Shown here one piece after another: positions 39,778 through 48,910 of a stretch of 64,000 nucleotides of DNA. A program made the translations under genes and the position numbers. Where the stretch lies: assembly GCF_020921035.1 (NCBI RefSeq), contig NC_063156.1:4464001-4528000 (forward strand). Reading direction: 5' to 3'. The notes under the pieces are model-generated. The model did not search any database and was not told the DNA's origin. It saw nothing but the letters and a program-made list of their open reading frames with translations. Within the stretch, counting starts at the first letter, position 1, and each line of letters begins with the position of its first letter. The stretch comes from Rhodamnia argentea (Eukaryota; Streptophyta; Magnoliopsida; Myrtales; Myrtaceae).

Positions 39778-41624
39778 TTACGTCATATGTTTTGCTATGA
39801 TCTCGTTCTGGTGCTGCAACCACAACTGTTGCTCGTACTGCAAGTTTTCGTGATTAGTGGATCCATCAGACCCGTCCACTGGCAGCAGCTTCAAAGCTTG
39901 ATGCGAATGGACCGTTCTCGACTTGCGCTGTAACTGCATTCGCATTTGGACTAAGTATGCCGAATGTCGGTTTTGGTGTAGCCTAGAAGTTGGAGCAACC
40001 GTGAACAGATCAGTGCTGGAAAGGAAAGGCATGCCGGAGGCTGCGGTGAATGCCGGCACCATGGGGCTTAATGCAGCTGCGCCTCGCAGAAATGGATTAT
40101 TTTGAGAACTAAGAACTGGGGCATCGCCGAAAAGATCAATCACAGTGGTGGAGGCCAGTCCGGAATCATTCGGAATTTTAGCATTCACAGTTGGTCGCAC
40201 TTGTCCGGCCATCATAGCCAATTCTAGCTCCCAGAAATCTCTTGAACCATTTTTCAGATGTGCTCCTGAAATGTGTTGTCCTTGCTCTTGATGCGGTACT
40301 TCTTGTGTTGGCCAGTCATCGAAAGATACAAAAATTGCTGTTGCACTTGTTTCTTGAGGATCTGATGATGATGAATGCATATTTGTGTTGGCGTTCACAT
40401 GGCGTTCACGCTGTCCTCTTGATCCGGTTGCTTCTCAAATTGTTCAATCTGAATTTCTTGCGCGAATGTGACCGATGGGCTAGTCCCCGAATCTGTCATG
40501 CTCATCACGTCCTCCAGGGACATGCACTGCGAGCTGAACTCGGAACTCTTCTCGGAAGATCCCTCCATGTGCTCTGAGGTCTCGGAGCATTCGTAGGAAC
40601 CAAACTGCTCGGATGTTGCGCTGGAACCCTGTCCGCTGCCTAGTGTCGTGAGGAGGGGCATATGCGGAGATGACATCCTCCCACTGGCCAGGAATGAGTC
40701 CTGGTCCTTCAAGAACTCCCGCAACGTCTCGATGAGCTTGCCGGACATCTTCTGCATGCTCGGGTATTCAGATGTTTTCCGACGGACCCCCAAGGTCTTG
40801 CACAAACTGCAATAAGATGATAGTTCTTCGAATTGCTTCGAGGCCTTGATGCTTGTCTGGAAGGCATTGACACAAGTCTGGTATTGCAATTGAAAGAAGC
40901 TGTCCAAGAGCAGTGCAAGGCCATCGGATACATCTCTGTACAGATCAAAGCTCTCCCGAACAATGGCATGGAGTGAGATCTGAACCAAATTGTTGCCCTC
41001 GGCCAAGCCTGTTGGCCTTGTGGCAATGGCCCTCTCAAGCAGTCTCTGCCAATGGGAGATCCTGTCAAGCAGCATTCCAGGCTTCATACTCCTAATGATC
41101 GGCTCGGTTGCCCTTCGGTTCACGAGCTGCTCGTTTTCCCTCCTCCGGTTCGCCACCCGCCGTTGCAGCTTCCCCATGAGGAAGCAATCTAATCGCTCAT
41201 CGACGTAGAGCGCAAATATCCAGATGTAGGTAGTGTGGTCCCACGGGCTCAAATTCGAGTGTTCTCGGAAGCTCGAGAGGTTGAGGATCTTACCACCGTG
41301 CTTCATCGTGTGGAGCACCTCCCTAGGGAAGTAGGGGTCGCCGTCCTGGAAGATCCAGAGGACTAGCATTAGGGACGAGCGCCATGATCCAGTTCCGGGT
41401 CTTGCTGATGCACTTGGCGAGCAGGTGGCCGCATAGACCTTGTTGGAGGCAACGAGCTGGAGGATCTCATCCATGTAGAGCTCCTCCATGAGGACCTCGT
41501 CGTGCAAGGTGGCCTTGAGGACGGCGATTTCGAGGGTTGTCGCATTGGTGTTGCTGACCTTGGCAAGGCTTTTGCACGTTTGATCCTTCACGGCCCCGAT
41601 TGCCTTCTTCAGCTTGCTCGACAT
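39778..41624 (-). pseudogene. Broken AP180/CALM-type clathrin assembly protein (ANTH domain)
   Basis: Inverted paralogue of the intact gene at 59411-61258. The ANTH start MSSKLKKAIGAVKD is readable, but four lesions are visible. Near 41400 a 10-nt and then a 2-nt deletion (total 12) shift about 20 residues out of frame in the ANTH core and then restore it. At about 40390 an 11-nt insertion that partly repeats GTGAACGCC puts a TGA after 409 codons. Near 39990 a 1-nt deletion, and near 39868 a 2-nt deletion, shift ~45 residues near the C terminus and restore the frame for the last ~30. A truncated product would keep a damaged ANTH fold and lose the NPF/DPF-type tail. The normal upstream sequence is gone: a palindrome arm begins at the start codon. 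Confidence 0.9.
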
Positions 41625-43818
41625 GGATTATCATTCACTTTTCCATTTTGAAATTTGCTATATCGTACTTTTAATCTTGTTTTTTTTCTGTTTCCTTTTT
41701 AATTAATCGTTTCTTCATTTTTTTTTTCCACAATTTCCTTTAAACTCAATCTGTAGACCCTTTTACAACCTTCCATGATCGTTCTGAATGATGAGTTTAG
41801 TCTCGGATTGCAAAATTGTATCCACTCGCGATCTTATGTGTAAGGTTTTTGCTGATTCTCTTATTTGGCAATTAGTTCGATTGTATTTGTTGACAGTTTG
41901 TTGTTCCTTGTGTTAAATCGAGTACCAGAGCACCATTGCTATCTCCATTGGTAATCTTTCATTCCCTTGCCAGCAGAAACTCGCACATCATCACTTACGC
42001 ATTACCCATGCTGTCACGAAAATTCCTCACCTTGAGCCCATAGGGCTAGTGTATTGCTCCAGTGCACCCGAGCCCAATCCAGAGCCGGATGACGAAGACT
42101 ACGTTTGGAGCGATGGCACGCTACCCCCAGAAGTCTACCAAAAAGTGGTCCCCCTCACATGCCCGTTCTCGGCCGAGGGCGGCTTATGTAAGGTTTATTT
42201 GGTCGGGATATTACACGGAACTCCTGTAAGTTTTGAATATGTAGATTCATATATAGATTCAAACTTGAGTCGCACAATTACTTTTTGCGCTTGGAAAATT
42301 AATTTTGGCATTTGGGCTTGGAAAATTGAAATGAGACTTTTTTTTGTGGAAGCTTTTGATGACACAAATATAATGGTATGACTTTGATTGCGGGAATCTC
42401 TTAAACTTGTAAGAGCTGTGATATCTAGCCTCAAACCACACGTGTTTCTATTTTAGCTAATTAATTACAATATAAATTATATTGAAACAGAAAGTCAACA
42501 GAGCTGCAAGCACTAGCAACAATTACAATTAAATTTAGTGCAGTAAATTACCTATTGTGTATCATTAATCGCAATCTGCTCTCTTTCCCGGTCAGAAATT
42601 TCGTCCAACAACCTTCCATCGATAATATATTTATGAAGATCGCTTAGCACACATTCCCTTCATATTTCCATGCTTCTTCGTGTGCTACAAAAAACTCGCT
42701 CGGGATCATACACGCACCAAGCCGCGCGTGTATAATCTCGAGAGCTAGTTTTTCATAACTCGCGAAGAAGAATGGAAATATGGGAGGAGGGAAATATGTG
42801 CTAAGTGATCTTGATGAAGATATTATTGAGGGAAGATTATAAGACGAAGTTTCTGACTGGGAAAGAGAGCAACTTGCGATTATTGATACACAATAAGTAA
42901 TTTACTGCGTTAAATTTAATTGTAATTGTTGCTAGTGCTTGCAGTTCTGTTGACTTTCTGTTTCAATATAATTTATATTGTAATTAACTAGCTAAAATGA
43001 AAACTCGTGTGGTTTGAGGCTAGATATCACAGCTTTTACAAGTTTAAGAGATTCCTGCAGCCAAAGTCATACCATTATATTTATGTCATCAAGCTTCCAC
43101 ACAAAAAAAGTTTCATTTCAATTTTCCAAGCCCAAATGCCAAAATTAATTTTCCAAGCGCAAAAAGTAATTGTGCGACTCAAGTTTGAATCTATATATGA
43201 ATCTACATATTCAAAACTTACGGGAGTTCCTTGTAATGTCCCGACCAAATAGACCTTACATAAGCCGCCCTCAGCCGAGGATGGGCATGTGAGGGGACCA
43301 CTTTTTGGCAGACTTCGGGGGGTAGCGTGCCATCGGTCCAGTGCAATCTTCATCATCCGGCTCTGGGTTGGGCTCGAGCTCGGGTGCACTGGAGCAATAC
43401 ACTAACCCCATGGGCTCAAGGTAAGGAATTTTCGTGACAGCATGGGTAATGCATAAGTGATGAGGTGTGAGTTTCTACGGGCAAGGGAATGAAAGATTAG
43501 GAGATAGCAGTGGTGCTCTAGTACCTGATTTAACACAAGGAACAACAAACCGTCAACAAATACAATCGAACCGATTGCCAAATAAGAGAATCAAGCAAAA
43601 CCTTACACATAAGATCGCGAGTGGATATGATTTTGCAATCCGAGACCAAACTCATGATTCGTAATGATCATGTAAGGTTGCAAAAGGGTCTACAGATTGG
43701 GATTAAAGGAAATTGTGAAAAAAAAAATGAAGAAACGATTAATTAAAAAGGAAACATAAAAAAATAAGATTAAAAGTACGATATAGCAGATTTCAAAATG
43801 GAAAAGCGAATCATAATC
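41623..43818. repeat. 2.2 kb near-perfect palindrome, 10-nt loop
   Basis: Left arm 41623-42715 is the reverse complement of right arm 42726-43818 with scattered mismatches and small indels. At the centre ATACACGC (42708-42715) faces GCGTGTAT (42726-42733) around the loop ACCAAGCCGC. From the outer edges inwards each arm holds Argonaute intron DNA with 17-18 bases of the next Argonaute exon, then a fragment of an unidentified gene (first exon-like block 41960-42230 and its mirror 43210-43480). Innermost is another block of that gene in opposite orientation. Transcription would give a hairpin over 1 kb long. Confidence 0.9.
41990..42222 (+). pseudogene. Fragment of an unidentified plant gene (left palindrome arm)
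   Basis: Open from a block reading THAVTKIPHLEP through an acidic stretch PEPDDEDYVWSDGTLPPE to LCKVYLVGILHGTP, then a GT donor-like site. The mirror copy (43440-43210, minus) and the copy in arm 2 (57611-57866, plus) carry different substitutions and frameshifts, so the left palindrome arm has the best preserved frame. I do not recognise the family. Confidence 0.45.
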
Positions 43819-45756
43819 CATTCTCATCATTTTCAAGAGTCCAAGACAATACCTTTTGATTGTAGTTCCACGGTCCATTACGAGGAATGCAATCATTACC
43901 GCTCCCCACTTTCAGCTGTCAGTTACAAAATACATGTTAACTAACACAAAGCTAAACCCTTTAGACATACCTTTAGCTCTATACACTCTTAAAGGCATGT
44001 AATGCTTTAGAAAGTTAGACCTCGATGATTATGTTAATAACCTTAAGTTGAACCATGGGAAAAAAGTTGCCCACCTCCAGAGGTAGGTAATTTGGTCGCT
44101 TCGGTTTGCCAACATTAAGGCATGGTAAGTATGCAGAGGACGTAAGCTCTACGCCACGGTGCTTCATAAAATATTCAGATACAGTAATATCCACAGTTTG
44201 CTCCTCGTCATCTGGGCCTTTCCTATTTCTCAATTCCATAAGAAACTTGGGGACAACAGGAAAATGTTAACACTCATGTTCTCCAAGAAATAAAAAAATG
44301 GCTAAAAGTTACACAAAAATAACATACAATTGCTGATTGCATGGCTTCTCACTAAGACCAGCTACTGTGTAGTCCATATTGCTGTGTCTAGTCTTAACTC
44401 TCAGATTCTTCAGCATCTTCTTGGCCTCCATAAAGGATGACATTACAGAGATTAGGAGCAATTTATAATCTACAGCATGAAGTGCAACAGTTTCTTTACC
44501 TTAGCCCAGTCAATATAACGAGGTTCCTTCACATTCTGGTTGGCTTTACGAAAATCAATCACAGGTCCCAGTGTTAGGATCATTGTCGTAGACACATCTT
44601 CATCGACAGGAAAAATAAATATTACTGGACATGTCATGTCGAAGGAAATACAGTGAGTGGTATGAAAAGAATCCTACCCATATTCGGGGACAAGCCACCC
44701 TGAGTTGAACGAAAGCTGGCATGAAAACCTTTAACACCAGCTACCCCTCCTCCGACATCCGTGAAAATCCTTGAATCGTCATGGAAGAATGACTGTCTTA
44801 CCAGAAGACAGCCCCTGCATATCCAACACGCCTTTAACAACAAGTAATAGTACCCATCATATAATAAAAACAAGTAAAATATTGACAAAGAAATTACCAT
44901 TTTGCCACTGTCTGTCTCAATACTATACCAAGCACTCTTAGAGCATCTTGAGCATTATTATCCTTATCCAATCCTTTTAAACCAAGAGAGATTGACTTCA
45001 AGGGCACTTTTGCAGCATAGCTTATTTCTACCTGAAAAGTCCTTGACTGGAAAGAGTTTTGACCGTTTAGTAGAACCATTCGGTCTCTCGCGACCACCAG
45101 GGCTCTTACTTTCCCTGACACACGAAGGAAAGGTGCAACACCACGTGTTAAATTAGTAGCTTATAATTCAGCTTTAGAAAAGGAACCCGCAAGGCATTTT
45201 ATAGCGTACAGACCTCTTTGCAAAAGAATCCTCAAGAACCACCATGAATTCGAGCTTGTTCTGTGGCAGGGGACCCACTGTATACAAAGTGCTTTCTCTA
45301 TCATAAGCAAATTTCTTACCAGCAAATTCAGAAGAGTAGGTTTGGCATAGCTTGTCAATAAGCTTTCTCCCAATTCCCTTACCCTCAACAGCTCTCTTAT
45401 CTTCTGAAGTAATAGAAACCTGCAAAGCCAACGCCTCGATGTATTCAATATACGTATTAAAAAAGCAAACCAGATGTACTCAGTTAAGTAACTACTTGGA
45501 CAAAATACTTGCACACATAACAAGCTAAGCATACACTGCACTAGTAAAAAACTGCATCTGGAACATTGACAGAAACTTTAAAGTGGTTGGTAAGCAGATT
45601 TATTTGCCTTCGAGCACTCCTTATCCCACGCCTGCCAATTATGGAGTATTTAGGAAATTCCACACGTTCAGGCTTCGTGTCAGGAGGAAGATTTGGGGTT
45701 GGAACAGGATGCGGCAGATTTGCATTTTCCTCCATGTTGCCAGTTACTTCGTCCAT
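43675..45756 (-). pseudogene. Argonaute (AGO4/AGO16 clade) pseudogene, 5' half
   Basis: Eight exons on the minus strand: 45535-45756, 45214-45419, 44898-45114, 44678-44814, 44510-44597, about 44317-44425, 44075-44245 and 43853-43915; then an intron and 17-18 nt of the next exon before homology ends at ~43675. They encode the N domain (LLTNHFKVSVNVPD, RAVEGKGIGRKLIDKL, YTVGPLPQNKLEF), linker 1 (GCLLVRQSFF) and part of PAZ. The AGO4/6/9/16 clade loads siRNAs for RNA-directed DNA methylation. Defects: the codon after VFY in exon 1 is TAG where the family has Gln; frameshifts are visible in exon 3 (~45050) and probably at the exon 6/7 join; the exons for the end of PAZ and linker 2 (roughly 75 residues between YLPLE and LKVGSGNDC) are missing. 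Not functional as a protein. Confidence 0.88.
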
Positions 45757-47660
45757 CTTCTTTTAGAACACACCCACAATTCTCTCATGCGAGTGTTTCC
45801 GTCAAAATTGTGTGAAAGGTGGAATAGTTCACTGCCCAGTCATCAAGCATTCTAAATAATCAATTGTAAGCTAAGGTGAAAAAAAAAATTGAAATACTCT
45901 CTACCTTATATAGCAGAAAATTTAAAAAGAGCTAACGATGATATCAACAAGTGAATTTATCTTTCACTTTAGAAGGTTTCTTCATCTTTCACAATATCAA
46001 ATTGCGAGGGCCTGTTTTCAGTAGCTGCTCAGCTAGCACAAAATCGAACTCTGCCAAGAACCCAGCAGCAATTAAAGGTTTGCCAAAGATTCCGAAACAG
46101 ATAAACTAGGACCTGATGATGTTCATCTTCTATTTAGATAAAATTGGTGCAGAGCAGCAAACCATGGCTAAAGCATAAGATAATTAAGCCAACAGCGCGT
46201 AAATCTCGGCCTCAGTATACTTCATTCGAATGTGTGTCAAGGACATATTTCATTAGAGCAGTCATAACGAGCTAATAATTCTCCCTAAGCTCGGTAAAGA
46301 TATGGTAAGTGGATATGGTTGAAACAGCAACTCTATTTATACGATTTTAGATCTTCAGTGAACCAATATCTTTTGAAGAAACAGATAAGGGACAAGGGAC
46401 AGGGCATCATAAATTCAACTCCTCTGCCGGTTTTCTACATACATAGCTTTAGCATCGAAACTAAAAGGCTGTGCTATGCAAAAATATAACATGACAAATA
46501 TCACGTAACGAGTGGGTTGCGTTGGGGGAGGGGAGAAGAAGAGATGGATGAGTCGACCATATCTTCCGCCCTTAAGAGGGATTCTAGTATGAACTGAAAA
46601 CACAGATTATTAACTAACGACTTATTCTACAACATAAAAAGACAAGAACTATGCTGAACAAGTATAAGAAAAAATGCGTGATGAAGTTTAAGAGAAGTTT
46701 TAAAAAGTACATGCATCTTTATTTTCTTAAAAAGCAAGCAACTGAATGAAGTGAAAATTCCCTTAGCTTGGATCTGTAGAAACAACAGAACAAGTGCCAT
46801 AAGAAAAATTTTCAAGGAGAATGATTGAAAAAATAAAATAAGAAACAGTAAAGTACCAGAGAAATTTGTTAAACAGCTAGCATCCATAATCATTCGATAA
46901 CATCAACTATCCATCAGACTCATGGTATGGGAACACCGTAATGGAGGGAGGAGGCCAAGGGAAGGACAAATAGTAGGAGAAAACAGAGGAACATAAAACC
47001 AGGAAGAGAAGAAGAAGAAGAAGAATGAAGCATGTGTAATGAAGCTTGGAAGGAAAAAAAAAAGTTCATAAACCAGCAGCAAACGTTGATCATCCACGAC
47101 CATGAAAAACAAAACGAAGAAAGCATTTAATAATACAGCTTCATTGTTGATGAAGACTAGTTGAAACCCAAGCGAACACACAGAACCAGCGATTACTGCG
47201 CATAAAACACACATACACAGCACAGAGCCGAAGAAATCAGTTCGCGCATGCTAATCTCGTGGAAAAACCCATCCCACGAACATAAAAGCAGCAACGCATT
47301 CGCAGAAAACAGTGTTGTGAGTGGATTCACGGAGACGTTGTTTCCAACGCCAATGTAGCACATCGCTCAGAAATTCCTCACGATACACGACTTCTCGTGG
47401 TTCATATGAACAAATCCTCGCCAGGAACGGCGTTATTGGACCATAAAAAACTCGAAAAACGATGAAGGAGAAAATGAGGATGAAAAATCGAGGGTTCTTA
47501 CACAGAGATTGCAGCGGACAGAGGGGGTTTCTTTAGGGATTTGAGCGAGAAGATGAAGGAAGAAGACAAGTAGAGACCACTGACCCGAGAGAAACGTCGC
47601 AGCTTCTTCTTCGTCTGTAGGAGTACGCAGAAAAGAAGGGCAACGAAGTACGTCCGCGGG
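45757..47660 (-). other. Probable 5' leader intron and promoter of the Argonaute pseudogene
   Basis: No coding block recognised. A donor-like CTCTGTGTAAG on the minus strand (about 47500) and an acceptor-like run ending CTAAAAG just before the ATG (45757-45765) suggest a leader exon near 47500-47600 and a ~1.7 kb leader intron. Purine-rich and poly-Phe ORFs inside (46903-47223) are low complexity. Confidence 0.35.
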
Positions 47661-48910
47661 GGTATTCAGGATTCCGTAGTTAAAAAAGAAATTTTTAAAA
47701 ATTTTGAGTCTGTAGTTTTTCTTAGGGTTTTATTATTTCACGAAAAATTACAATTTCTCAATCAAGAGGCCTTATTTCAAATAAAAGTCCAGTACTTGCA
47801 AGCAAAATATTTCGATCAGCTAAAGGCATTTTCTCATTTGTTTTTTTCCCATTGCTATAGCCATGGAGTATGGGGGAAAAAGAAGGGTGACGAAATATGT
47901 CCGCGTGGGTATTCAGGATTCCGTAGTATAAAAAGAAATTTTTAAAGATTTTGAAAGTCTGTAGTTTTCCTTAGGGTTTTCTTATTTCAAGGAGAAATTG
48001 CAATTTCTCAATTACGGGCATGAAGGAACCTTATTTCAAATAAAAATCTAGTACTTGCAAGCTAAATACTTCAATCAGTCAAAGATAATTTTAATTCTAA
48101 ATTATTCTTGTTCTTTTATTTTTTTTCTCATTTGTTTATTTTTTTCCTTTTGCTATAGCCATGGAGTATGGGGGAAAAAAGAAGGGCGACAAAGTATAAG
48201 GATTCTGAGAAATTTTAAAGATTTTGAAAGTGTGTAGCTTTTCTTAGGGTTTTATTATTTCACGAAAAAATTGCAATTTCTCAGTTAAGGACGTGAAGGG
48301 ACCTTATTTCAAACAAAAATCTAAGTACTAGCAAGCCAAATACTTCAATCAGTCAAAGATAATTTTAATGTTAAATTATTCCTTTTATTTTATTTTCTCA
48401 TTTGTTTTTTTTTTCCCTTTTGCTATAGCCATGGAGTGTGGGGGAAAAAGAAGGTCAACGAAGTATCAGGATTTCGAGAAATTTTTAAAGATTTTGAAAG
48501 TCCCTAGTTTTTCTTAGGGTTTTATTATTTCACGGAAAAATTGCAATTTCTCAATTAAGGACATGAATGGACCTCATTTCAAATAAAAATCTATTGCTTG
48601 CAAGCTTAATACTTCAATCAGTCAAAAGGCATTTTCTTTCAAAGATAATCTTAATTCTAAACTATTATTTCCTTTTCTCTTTTCTCATTTGTTCTTTTTT
48701 TTTTCTTTTCTTCTTTTTGCTATAGCCATGGAGTATGGGGAAAAAGAAGGGCAATGAAGTATGCCCACATGGGTATTCAAGATTTCGTAGTAAATAAAGA
48801 AATTTTTAAAGATTTTGAAAGTCCATAATTTTTCCTAGGGTTTTATGATTTTACGGAAAATTGCAATTTCTCAATTAAGGGCATGAAGGGACCTTATTTC
48901 AAATAATCAT
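47630..48910. repeat. Five-copy tandem repeat, ~250-300 bp period
   Basis: Units begin near 47636, 47884, 48182, 48453 and 48747. Each reads: AAAGAAGGGCRACGAAGTAT, a variable part, TTTTTAAAGATTTTGAAAGT, CTTAGGGTTTTATTATTTCA, then CAATTTCTCAATTAAGG, CCTTATTTCAAATAAAA, and a T-rich tract ending in GCTATAGCCATGGAGTRTGG. Period differences come from small deletions (copies 3 and 4 lack the TGTCCGCGTGGGTATTC part). The array starts at the presumed 5' end of one Argonaute half and ends where the other half is cut off. Confidence 0.88.

Larger units (their letters stand above)
34373..44912. repeat. Arm 1 of a large inverted duplication
   Basis: Read on the minus strand this arm matches 56528-62899 in blocks. 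Argonaute exons 4-8 (44912-43823) match 56528-57600. The adaptor gene and its 3' flank (41622-38788) match 59413-62245. The armadillo gene's 5' end (35112-34373) matches 62241-62899. Arm 1 alone has the 35113-38787 stretch and the 2.2 kb palindrome 41623-43818. Spacer to arm 2 is about 11.6 kb. Confidence 0.9.

Noticed and set aside
46903..47223. 106-codon hydrophobic ORF upstream of the Argonaute pseudogene
   Set aside because: Poly-Phe/Leu from purine-rich low-complexity DNA in the presumed leader intron.
47630..48910. Regularly spaced repeats, considered as CRISPR-like
   Set aside because: Units are 250-300 bp of near-continuous similarity without unique spacers, in a plant nuclear context; an ordinary tandem repeat.
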